In this document: piece after piece, positions 42,585-51,995 of the stretch
Numbering within the stretch: position 1 is the stretch's first letter
How the letters are laid out: each line of letters begins with the position of its first letter
From: Entoloma clypeatum
Taxonomy: Eukaryota > Basidiomycota > Agaricomycetes > Agaricales > Entolomataceae
Assembly: GCA_963565915.1 (NCBI GenBank)
Contig: OY751488.1
Location: 372,001-436,000, forward strand
DNA: 64,000 bases
Direction: 5' to 3'
Notes under the pieces: model-generated
The model's input: only the letters and a program-made list of their open reading frames with translations
Database searches by the model: none
What the model was told of the DNA's origin: nothing
Position numbers and translations under genes: made by a program

Positions 42585-45463
42585 ATGGTTCAGGTTATAC
42601 CACCCCACCTCCCCTCAATGGTTCGCTCCAGAAATACTGCTGCTGCTGCCCGCCGCCGTGTTGAAAGTCCCAGCGAGTTTTTCGACTTTACGGGGCTCGA
42701 TGACACCTCCAGCACCGGAGCGCTGGGTCCATCCGCCACCGGAACACCAGGTTCGTCCACCACTGGAACACCAATCCCATCCAACACCAGGACACGAAGC
42801 TCCAGCCCATCCATTGGGGTCTCACCGCTTCCGGAAACCACCAAGCAGAGAGGGGTGAAAGATATTGCCATATTTTTCGTTGTTGAACTTGTTGGCAGGG
42901 TGAAGAAGTGGGTGTGCAAGTTGTGCAAGTATGTATCCCCCTTCAACCTCGTCCCACAGGACTAACCATATCTCTAGGAGAGACAGGAGAATGGATGTTA
43001 TATACCAGTACGCGATGTCGACTAGCACCAGCGGCACCCACCATCACCTCACTCAATACCATCACAACGAATACTTGGCTGCCTGCGAGAAAAATAAGTG
43101 GATTGAATATCTTAAGAAGCTCACGGCATATGATGCTGGTCCAACCGCCGCCGGGCCCATGGCAGCCCGCATTCCTTTCTCCCAACAGGAATTTGTCAAT
43201 CACCTCGTGAGGTTTATCATCGCCGACGACCAGGTGTGTTCATTCTCCCTAGGCCATTCCATTCCATATGCTGATCAATCCCTCCAGTCCATCAATGTTA
43301 TCAAATGCCCTGAATTCCGGAAACTCCTTCTGCTTCTCCAGGAAGAACTGCAGGATGCGGACATTCCCCACCATACGAAGATCTGCAACGAGATCTTCAC
43401 GGCTTGGTCAGAGCGTTTTGCGGAGCTTAAGGTAGAACTTCGTGTGAGTAATGTCCCTTCACTTCCGACTCTATTTTCTCAGCCCATTCCCACAGGAAGC
43501 CCTTGGACACGTCAGCTTCACAGCTAACATGTGGTCTAGCCAAACACGCTACCCTTATTTTGCAGTTACTGCCCACTGGGTCTCGCGGAACCCCCAGACC
43601 AAGGCCTTGCAGCTGAGCAGCGCACTGATAGTGTTTCATCATGTCTGAGGAAAGCACAGTGGGGAGTGTCTAGCTAGGATTGTGATGAATATACTCAACT
43701 GGGCGCGGATTGCAGACAAGGTGATGATCATTGTTCTTCGTGACTGTCGTAAACCCATCTCACACCTGTGATGTATAGGGAGGACATTGGACATTGGATA
43801 ACGCAGGAATCAACGACACGTTTATGGCTTGCCTCAAAGACCTCTACTCTGAACGCGGGGTCCCTTTTGATGCAGAGGATAACCGCATCATGTGCATCGC
43901 GCATGTTATCAACATTGCGACTCAGCATGTCATTGAGAAGTCGACTTCGCTTAGGTATTTGGACGACCCAGATGTCTTTGACACCCTCCCTGAGAGGACC
44001 GGGAGGACCCGCGACATCATCACTCTATCCAGGAACACCGTCCGCGCTATTCGTGTGTCGGGGCAGAGAATCAACCGTTTTGAGCAGATTATTGATACTG
44101 GTAACAAGGAGGGGTGGTTCACGAATTGAGAGAGTATTGTATTTATTCTCCCAAAGCGCCAGCTCCTCCGTGATGTCAGGTCACGCTGGGACTCCGTCTG
44201 TCTAATGATCAGGAGATTCCTTGAGAACTGCCAGGTAGGCCTTTTGCTTCCCTTTCATCCGTCTTGTTTCTCATCTCACAATATAGCCAATTGATTATTT
44301 TTTTACCAATCCCCTCAACAAAGATCTCGTGCATCTTGCATGCTTGGGATAGAGTGGATTGAACTTGGGAACTTCTTGAAAATACTCTCGGTAGGTTTAT
44401 ATATTGTGGTTGCGTCCCCTTTCTAAACCCTGTTTAGGTTCCTCATGCCATTCAACAAAGGATGTCTGGACATAAGTTGCCGACACTTGCCGCAACGATG
44501 CCAATGTTTGAGATGCTCATGACCCGATGGGAGGAGATTGGCGATACATGCCCACACCTCAAGCCATATACAGATGTTGGCCTGCAATGGACCAGCAAAT
44601 ACTACTGCTGGATGGATCAGACCTCGGCATATGTCGTCGCCTTGTGTAAGTTGTGTTTCCTTCACCACATTAATTGGCACTAAAAAGGACCTAGTTTTAG
44701 ACCCGACGATCTGTGACAGATGGATTTGGAAGCACTGGGGTGAAACCTACACCGAGAAAGCATTTCAGACAATCAAGGACTTGGTGCATTTGATCTACAG
44801 AGTCCAGATGTAACATACTAAAATTCTATGATGAAGATGGCGAAATATCGCGAAAAACTGGTGGAGGCCACACCAATGTCGAACACTGCATCAGCTCCCC
44901 TCCAATCTGAACTCTATGACGTGGCGGCCGACTACAGCCTATGTGATATGCTCGACTTTGACAACTCGGCACCACCAACAACAGGTCCTATAACAGTTGA
45001 GGAGGAATTCACCAACTATGTCGCGGAGCTCTCACCGCGTGGTACAGAACTTCTTAAATTCTGGGATGTATGTATGATCTCTCATGGTACAAATATCAAA
45101 TATTGATGTCCAATCCAGTTGGATGGAGGGAAACACTTCCCGTCTCTCTACCTCATCGCGCTCAACTACCTGGCTATTCAGGCTTCTGCTGTCCCCTGCG
45201 AACACATATTTTCAAGTGCTGCTGAAACTGACACGAAGCGCCGTAATCGGATCCATCCGTCGCTAATGGAGGCCTTGCAAATCCTCAAGTTCATGTTGAA
45301 GCGGGACAGGTTGGACTTCAGTGAGGGGTTAGTTACTGAGGAGAGCGATATGATACTGCTGCCTGGGGATGCACCTGACCACCTTCAGCAACTGGCCATG
45401 GGGGGCAAAGATTTCGACCTTGACCCCTTAATTCAAGACATTGACGCGACCTGTTTGATTTAA
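42585..45463 (+). pseudogene. hAT transposase
   Basis: The ATG at 42585 starts a Ser/Thr/Pro-rich N-terminus. A BED-type zinc finger (WVCKLCK, a 49-bp intron, then THHHLTQYHHNEYL) follows. Further exons, separated by introns of about 50 bp, encode FTANMWSSQTRYPYFAVTAH and HWTLDNAGINDTFMACL, the RNase H-like blocks of hAT enzymes. The C-terminal dimerisation domain has FPSLYLIALNYLAIQASAVP and CEHIFSSAAETDTKRRNRI. Probable stops (TGA near 43647 and 44128) indicate a decayed gene. It would bind the TAGTGTTGCC ends and cut out the element; 8-bp duplications are the hAT hallmark. Confidence 0.85.
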
Positions 45464-45602
45464 TATTTACGTAGCTTATGGTATTCATAATGCTCGGAGT
45501 GTGTCTTGCCACCTTGTGATTCCAGATTACTGTCGACAGGATCTCATGCCAACACGGCCCAACAGCAAGCCATCTTAGTGGGGCCCCCCACTATTGCGAA
45601 GA

Positions 45603-46127
45603 TCAGTCTGCTTTCTGCACCAGGGTGTAGAAACACATGACGAGTGTGTGTGCAGCATGTGCCATCCACTTTGGCAAGTTGGTCTCACCGATGCTGGGCT
45701 CAGACGTCCCCCCAGGTAGGATGCGGAATGCGTCACAGCCAAGAGTGACGGGACGGTCTCGCGCACCGCAGGAAGGAGATGGGCTGGCTGATGGTGCGAG
45801 GGCTGGAGGAAATGTGGGAGAACCCAGAGGACAACGTGAGCCTGGCTGCCATGTTGGAGACAACAGAGTCAAGCAGTTTGGCGGTGACAGAGAGAGACTC
45901 TGGGGAAGCGTTGAGGGTGACGATGACCTGCTGAACCTCGAGGGGGATGACGTGCGGGTTCTTGTGGGTCCACACATGTTCATGGACAGGAATACAGTCG
46001 CTGTGTTGGAGGAGCACATGGATGGGCTGAACAGGTGTAAATGTCGTTGAAGAAAAGAGCGATGAGTGCTTGATTGGTTAGGACACAACCACGCAGCGCT
46101 GTGGTGGCTTTTTTCATTTTTAAACAT
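45603..46127 (-). CDS. Hypothetical protein in hAT transposon
   Basis: Minus-strand frames between 46127 and 45603 are open, and a second frame (46017-45733) has ordinary protein-like composition (VIPLEVQQVIVTLNASPESL, then SVTAKLLDSVVSNMAARLTL). The coding signal seems to move between the two frames near 45760, through an intron or a frameshift. I recognise no domain. It lies convergent to the transposase, just inside the right end. Confidence 0.3.
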   Translation of the reverse strand: MFKNEKSHHSAAWLCPNQSSTHRSFLQRHLHLFSPSMCSSNTATVFLSMNMCGPTRTRTSSPSRFSRSSSPSTLPQSLSLSPPNCLTLLSPTWQPGSRCPLGSPTFPPALAPSASPSPSCGARDRPVTLGCDAFRILPGGTSEPSIGETNLPKWMAHAAHTLVMCFYTLVQKAD

Positions 46128-46634
46128 AGTTCTAGCTACGTATAAGCTGGTCTGCCATTGGTATTATGAATATTCTTTTAATACATTGAACCGAAAACAT
46201 GGGAAAACTCACTCCAACACACCCCATAAGGACAGCCTTGGAGCCAGCTCGAAGCCGCTTCCAAGCGCACATGAGCCAAAATCCTCAGTTCGGCTGATTA
46301 TCGGAGCCGAGCACATCAAAAGCCTTGGCTTTTGGAGCCAAGCCGAGCCAAGCCGAGCCGCGGCAACACTACATGGTGCTGTAGGGGGTGTGGGAGATGG
46401 ACATCATGTCGTAGGAGAGAAGATGGAGAGACAGAGTGGGCAGAGGGCAAGCGTGTTCGGTAACCATGGAAACCTGAAGAACAAACTTTAAACCCGGTGA
46501 GATCCAGTGGAGATTAAAATGACTTAGCAAAAATCACTTCATTGACGATTGCCGACTCATCGCCAGAAGGTAAAAATCTTATGTTTCTCACTAAGTGCAG
46601 CATGAAATTAGGAAGATCCGCATAATTCCATATA

Positions 46635-48412
46635 TAGTGTTTCAAAGTTCAGTTCAGTTCAGTTTTTTACCCCAAAAAAGATGAACCAAGGACCAGCACC
46701 ACCAGTTCAGGTTCAAAATTTTGGAGAAACCAGACTGGACCACAAAAAACTGGTTCACTTTTTTCTCCGAGGTTTTCAAACCGTGGTTTAAACCGGTTTA
46801 AACTGGTCACGTGTGCATCAAATGATCAAATACATGTAAACAAACCCCAAAAACATCACACCCACTCCATTTTGTGACTACATGGCAATAGGGAAGGTGA
46901 TGTACTTATTCAATTAGCTAGGAGGGTGTTATATGTACCTCAGTATATATATATATTTAGATCATGAAATTATACCACGGATTCAACAATACAGAGGCCC
47001 GCACACTATGGCAAACAATAGTAAACAATGGCCAAAAAACATCGCACAGGCGCGGGCGCCTTCTTCCTCATCCTAAAATAATATTCTGTTGTGGTGAATA
47101 TGTTCCCTATGTATGTCCCCATAAGATACAAGTTCCTGTAATGCCAAGACTAGCCTGAATAAGTTTTAAATAGTTGAATAGGCATTTTTCACAAAAATGC
47201 CTATATCTTGACAACCACTCCACCAAAATACAAAAATGGTGGTGTCCCAAAGTCGCCTCAATGAGGCGGACAAAATGAGCATTGGTCAATTTTTGACCAA
47301 TTTTCCTCATATTGACTGAGTTGCACTATGTATCATGAACACTGCATTCATAATTTTGTATGATTTTATGGTACTGATTCCACCTTGTTAAAATATCATT
47401 TTTTAGCTAGATATAGGAACATGTAAGTCTCTACTACTATTCTACTACGATAAAGAACAGCTAGAGTGCCCCATCTGAGCACAACACATGTTGATATTGA
47501 CACGCACGAGGACACGCATCCTTCGGCTTTTGGTTCCAGACACGCTCAGCAATTGCCGAGCACTGCACCACAAATAGTGGGGCCTCTGAAATGGGCTTTC
47601 CCACACTCTTTCCCCCCCCGCCTTTCTCAACCATGCCACCTTTGCCCCACTTGCCCCCAACAGTCGCCTCTCGTGCCCACCGGCCGCCCTTCGCCCGCAA
47701 CGGCTGCCTTGAGTACACAATGGTCGCCTCCCGTGCCCAATGGCCAGCCTTTGCCCACAAATGGCCACCTCACATTGCCCCAATGGCCACCTCACATTGC
47801 CCCAATGACCGCCTCTCATGCCCAATGGCCGCCCTTCGCGCCCAACGGTTGCTCTTTGCCCCAACGGCTGCCCTTTTCCCACAAACGGGTGCTTCGTGTC
47901 TCCAACGGTCGCCTCTCATGCCCACCGGCCGCCCTTCACCTGCAATGGCTGCCTCGAGTCCACAACGGTTGCCTTTCGTGCCCAATGGCTGCCCTTCGCG
48001 CCCAATGGCCACCCTTTGCCCACAAACAGCTGCCTTGCGTCCCCAACAGTTGCCTCTCGTGCCCAACAGCTGCCCTTTGCCCCAACGGGCCTCGCGAGCC
48101 CAACGGCTGTGTACGCACGCATGCTGATGTGTGTGTGTCTTGTATATTTTTTTCTGTTCTTTGTATTTATGTAGTTGTTACTGTGAAAAATGTGAGGAAA
48201 ATCTAACATCCTGCTACCTGCCTATACCCCAGTTTCAAACTGGTTTAAACTGGTTTTTGCCAGTTCTGGCACTTTTGCTGAGTGGCGAAAACCAGAACCG
48301 GTTGGCATTCAAAATGGGCCGAACCAGAACTGCCGGTTCCGTTCCATTTTGGTTCAGTTCAGTCCGGTTTTGGTCTATTTTTCGGTCCTTGAGACCGAAC
48401 TTTGAAACACTA
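46635..48412. mobile_element. Non-autonomous hAT-type element with minisatellite
   Basis: The element is 1,778 bp. Ends TAGTGTTTCAAAGTTCAG and, inverted, TAGTGTTTCAAAGTTCGG are bounded by a perfect 8-bp duplication TCCATATA (46627-46634 and 48413-48420). The interior has the shared block ACATGTAAACAAAC near 46836, CATCGCACAGGCGCGGGCGC near 47040, a half-decayed TCGGCAATTGCCGA near 47547, and a minisatellite. Confidence 0.9.
47640..48115 (+). repeat. Minisatellite, GCCCAACGGCC type
   Basis: About 20 units of CTCGTGCCCAACGGCTGCC type, with spacing of 19-24 bp. It is interrupted by a local tandem copy (CACCTCACATTGCCCCAATG twice). Confidence 0.85.
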
Positions 48413-48604
48413 TCCATATACAGGCCAAGTTAGGTGGCCCACCAAAAAATGGTGATCTATGGAGAGATACAGAACCCTTAGCATGTGTTATCAAATGCTA
48501 CCACAGCTACTGTGGTCTACAGAGTGATGGTGACAAGTAGTGACAAGTATCAGAGCTACGGGACTCCAGGTGGGTGACCTGTAGCCAAAGACATTTTCCT
48601 GATG

Positions 48605-48988
48605 TGACTCGTATCGGATAGTGTTTGAAAGTCCAGTCCAGTCCAGTTTTTGACCCCTAAAACAAGTGAACCTAGAACCTGAACCTATGCATAGGTTCAG
48701 TCCAGTTTGTGACCAGTTCATAGGTTTAAACCTGTGAAACTGGACTGAACCAGGCTGAAGTTCAACTATTTTGAAGGAGGAAAGACTGGACCAGTGGCAA
48801 AGTCCAGTCCAGTTCAGGTCTCAAACCAAATTTTAGGACTGGACTTCAAAACACTAGTATCGGACGATGGAGGCGTAGGACTTGAAAAAGTTGACGCCGG
48901 GGATCTGGGTGAAACCCTTTGCTATGAGTCTAGCTTTGCAGGTGACCAGTTCACCTTTGCCATCATATTTGTTGGCAAACGTCCAACT
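48605..48988 (-). pseudogene. Copia RT remnant, piece B (with MITE inside)
   Basis: This aligns with 14388-14525 of the Copia RT: GTATCGGACGATGG, then the segment for GFTQIPGVNFFKSYASIV-type sequence, then FANKYDGKGEL-type sequence. It directly continues piece A. A 238-bp MITE (48619-48856) interrupts it. It ends where a TAGTGAAGAGC end begins. Confidence 0.75.
48619..48856. mobile_element. 238-bp hAT-type MITE
   Basis: The ends are TAGTGTTTGAAAGTCCAGTC and, inverted, TAGTGTTTTGAAGTCCAGTC, with perfect 8-bp duplication GTATCGGA (48611-48618 and 48857-48864). It has the same ends as 26049-27829 but only the palindromic arms, with no minisatellite. It is the minimal form of that family. Confidence 0.95.
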
Positions 48989-49276
48989 TAGTGAAGAGCA
49001 AGGGTATGAAATACCCTAGGGTTTTATCAAGGGTAAGGGTAGGGATTTCGGACCCTTCGAAAACCTGTACCCGTGACACGGGTATCACAGGTTTGATCAT
49101 GTGGTCACGTGCACCATGAGTGTTTGTTAATCACTGATCAACAAACACTTTTACTTTTTACTCTCGTTCCAACGCCCATGTGGAAACCTGTGACGGGACC
49201 CAAACGCCCAACGGCCGCCTCTTGACTGCCGCCCCTCGCCTTCAAGGACTGCCCCTCGCGCCAACGACTGCCCAAC
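48989..49276. other. Fragment of TAGTGAAGAGC MITE and minisatellite remnant
   Basis: TAGTGAAGAGCAAGGGTA at 48989 matches one end of the 36422-36873 MITE. The partner end is absent. From about 49080 there is a short palindrome (GTTTGTTAATCACTGATCAACAAAC). Units of GCCCAACGGCCGCC follow from 49204, into which the next element inserted. Confidence 0.5.
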
Positions 49277-49499
49277 TAGTGTTTGAGGGTTCGGTTCGGT
49301 TCGGTTTTTTGCCTCCGAGGGGCATAGACCGAGACCAAGACCGGTCTTCATATATGACAAAAGGGCAAAAAACCGGACCGGACCACTCAGGACCGGTCCA
49401 TCGGACCCATGGACGGTGGACCGAACCGGTCTGGACCAGTCTAAACCAGTTTGGTGGGTTGATTAATTATACATCGTGGCTAAATATATATACGTATGG

Positions 49500-49780
49500 G
49501 AGTGGTAGCTGTTGGGCATGAACAGAGGCTGTTCGACACGTTGGGCTTGAGTCGGCGCTGTTGGGCGCAATTTGGCGGCTTTGGGCGTGAGTCGAGGCCG
49601 TGGGGCGCAAGTGGAGGCCGTTGGGCACAGGAGGGGCCGTTGGGCGTGGGTGGAGGCATTGGGCGTGAACGGAGGCCGTTGTCCACGAAAGTAGGCCATT
49701 GGGCGCTAGAGGGGGCAATAGCGGGCCATTGGCCACAAGTGGTGGTCGTTAGCCATGAGTGGTGGGCGTTGGGGGGAGGT
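49500..49780 (-). repeat. Minisatellite, left array
   Basis: Plus-strand units of the form GAGGCCGTTGGGCACAGGAG, about 14 copies. They are oriented opposite to the array at 50325-50680 in the same element. Confidence 0.85.
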
Positions 49781-50324
49781 GGTGGCCATATGGAGTGGAG
49801 GTGGGGGATAAAAAGAACTGTGGGAACGTTTTGCTGGCCGTCGACTTATGGTTCAACTTTCGGCAATTGCCGAGGTGCTCGGCAGTCAATGCCGAGCGAG
49901 TGTGTCGTTGAAACTTGCGGCCTCAATGCCCAAACCATGGCATCACAGGCCTCAAATATACTTATTAACTGATTTAGGGATGTTTATAAACCTATAAGAA
50001 GTATATATACAGTTAGATACATGAGCCATGTATGGTAGAGAGTCTGGGCAGCAAATTGATGTATCAAATCACATTGTAAATCATGATAAACAGTGCATCA
50101 TGAGTTACCTCAAACACAAAAAACATCATTTCCTCACTTTCTCCTTTCCACAACCCCTTTAAACTACATGTAGTAAATATATACTTTTTAAGTGTGTTTA
50201 TATTTAGTTGACACATTTGATGCACGCCTGATGCACGTCCAAACGAGGGCAGGCTATTTGCCCTTATTTGCTTTGGCTGCTTTCTGGGCCAAACAAACCC
50301 TTTGCCCAGTTCACCATCTAACTT

Positions 50325-50680
50325 TCATGCCCACTCTTTCCCAACGGCCCTTTCTGGCGCCCAACGGCCTCAACTTGTGCCCAACGCCCCTCTCTAGCAC
50401 CCAACAGCCCCCTCTAGCACCCAACGGCGTCCTTTCGTGCCCAACGGCGTCCTTTCACGCCCAACGGCGTTCCTTCGCCCCCAATGGCCTCCACCCACAT
50501 CCAACGGCCCCTCCTGTGCCCAACGGCCCCCTCTAGCGCCCAATAGTGTCCTTTCATGCCCAATGGCCTCCCTTCACCTCCAACGGCCTCCACTCATGCC
50601 CAATGGCCTCCACCCATGCCCAACAGCCTCCACTCGCGCCCAACGGCCCCCACTCGCGCCCAACGGCCCATCCTCACGTC
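50325..50680 (+). repeat. Minisatellite, right array
   Basis: Units such as GCCCAACGGCCTCCACTCGC, about 18 copies, often alternating two variants. Confidence 0.85.
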
Positions 50681-50884
50681 CTGTAAATACATATGTAGAC
50701 CCTGTATTAGCACCCAAAAGACTGGTCTTTTACAGGTCTTCAAAAAAAAAAATTTTGTCAAGACCAAAGACCAGGGCTGTCCCAATTTAGCAAGACCGAG
50801 ACCGCGGTCTTGGTCTATTTTGGTTCATTTTTCGGTTCAGTCTGGTCTGGTTCCAGTCCTATTGGACTGAACCTTGAAACACTA

Positions 50885-51731
50885 TGCCCAATGGCCGCCC
50901 CTCATATTCAACAGCCGCCCTTGTGTTCAATGGCTGCCCCTCGCGCCAACGACTGCCCAACGGCCATCATTCATGCCCAACTGCTGCCCCTCATCAGCAG
51001 AACTGTACAAACCATGACTGGCTATCCCTCGCGATACATAGCTTCTCAACTTGTTTGACCATACCTTCAATACACTAGGATGATTTCATGACATACTTTT
51101 GGCTTCATTGAAATGTTTTAACAATGTTGCCAGGTGTCAGGAAGTAAGTGGGAAGTTTGTAGTTATACCCACATCTTTGGTGCAAGATTGTATTCAATGC
51201 CCAATGATGTAGCAAATTGGTGTCAAACAACATTTTGCTTAGCATTGCAGAGTATGTATGTAGCTCGAAAGATGTCCCAGCATTGCACACTTGGATAGAT
51301 ACCAAACACGCTTACAAAAGATGCCATGAGGTTATGAAAACAGTATTATTCAGCCTATGAGAAATACAGGTGACGACGAATACATAGCAAAAGTCAGCAC
51401 AAGATGCAAGTGAGCCTAGAAAAAGAACAACAGAGACCAGATAAAAGCCGAGTTGCACAAGGATCCAAGTGAGTGCAAGAGAGCATGCCAAAAGTGAGCG
51501 GAAGAGAGCATGTCAAGATAGCAAAAGAGCACATCGAGATTTGGTCAAGATAGCAAAAGCGCCAATGGAAATAGCGAGAGCACGTGTCGAGAACACCTTG
51601 AAGCCAAGTGGAGAGACATGTTGAGGGGGGGAGGCTGAGTAGAAGAATAGATGAGGACGAAGATGACTTGAAGGGAGATTTAATGGGCTAAGAAAAAAAC
51701 AAACCTGAGCGAGATTGTACACCTCCGATTC
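50885..51731. other. Minisatellite remnant and unassigned sequence
   Basis: From 50885 to about 50990 GCCCAACGGCC-type units continue the array interrupted by the previous element. From 51000 to 51731 no convincing ORF, repeat or element end is found. The tract 51360-51640 is A/G-rich on the plus strand. It is the 3' flank of the minus-strand acidic ORF. Confidence 0.4.
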
Positions 51732-51990
51732 CTAGTCCTCCTCAAATTTGCAGTTGCATTCTTTGTCTGGGCCACATACAGAGCATTCTTCATCACTGCC
51801 AGAGTCGTCATTGTCGTCCTTACGGGGCTTGTTGACCTTGCTGCCATCACTGTCACTGTCACTGTCGGAATCGGAGCTGCTATCGGTATCATTGTCCCAA
51901 TGCTGAGACTGTTTCTTGCTGGCCGTTTGAGAAATGACAGAGACAGCGGATAGAGGGTGGGTTTGGATGGGCGATGTGGCAGGTGACTGT
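51732..51990 (-). pseudogene. Acidic Ser/Asp-rich protein, C-terminal part
   Basis: The minus-strand frame encodes a Ser/Asp run (DSSSDSDSDSDSDGS), a basic patch (KVNKPRKDD) and a Cys-containing acidic C-terminus (EECSVCGPDKECNCKFEED). Composition and the long SD repeat make this strand, not the plus strand, the likely coding one. Upstream it runs directly into the gag start of Gypsy-2, so the N-terminal part is lost or displaced. I do not recognise a family. Confidence 0.45.
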
Positions 51991-51995
51991 AAATC

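Larger units (their letters stand above)
37991..46371 (+). mobile_element. 8.4-kb hAT transposon with transposase and Spt5-like gene
   Basis: The left end TAGTGTTGCCGCAGCTTGGG and the right end, inverted, TAGTGTTGCCGCGGCTCGGC are flanked by a perfect 8-bp target duplication CATGGTGC (37983-37990 and 46372-46379). Subterminal regions of about 150 bp on both sides are rich in GCCAAGCC/GAGCC motifs, as expected for transposase binding. Inside, the plus strand carries a hAT transposase gene (42585-45463). The minus strand carries an NGN/KOW gene (38296-40845) and another possible ORF (45603-46127). Both main genes have stops, so this copy may be inactive. Confidence 0.9.
37013..48604. mobile_element. 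Possible TIR element split by a hAT transposon and a hAT-type element
   Basis: GAGTGCATCAGGAAAA near 37013 and its inverted counterpart TTTTCCTGATGTGACTC near 48588-48604 separate the two halves of a Copia remnant. If the 37991-46371 and 46635-48412 insertions are removed, the remainder is about 1.4 kb (37013-37990, 46372-46634, 48413-48604). That size and its minisatellite match the other non-autonomous elements here. No clear target duplication is seen, so this is a tentative reconstruction. Confidence 0.4.
49277..50884. mobile_element. Non-autonomous hAT-type element with two opposed minisatellites
   Basis: The element is 1,608 bp with ends TAGTGTTTGAGGGTTCGG and, inverted, TAGTGTTTCAAGGTTCAG. 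The duplication is TGCCCAAC/TGCCCAAT (49269-49276 and 50885-50892). A minisatellite array near each end points in opposite directions, around a core with TCGGCAATTGCCGA (about 49860) and conserved family blocks. No transposase is visible. Confidence 0.85.

Noticed and set aside
45637..46050. Plus-strand 137-codon ORF
   Set aside because: Gly/Asp-rich antisense of the more protein-like minus-strand frames; neither is certain.
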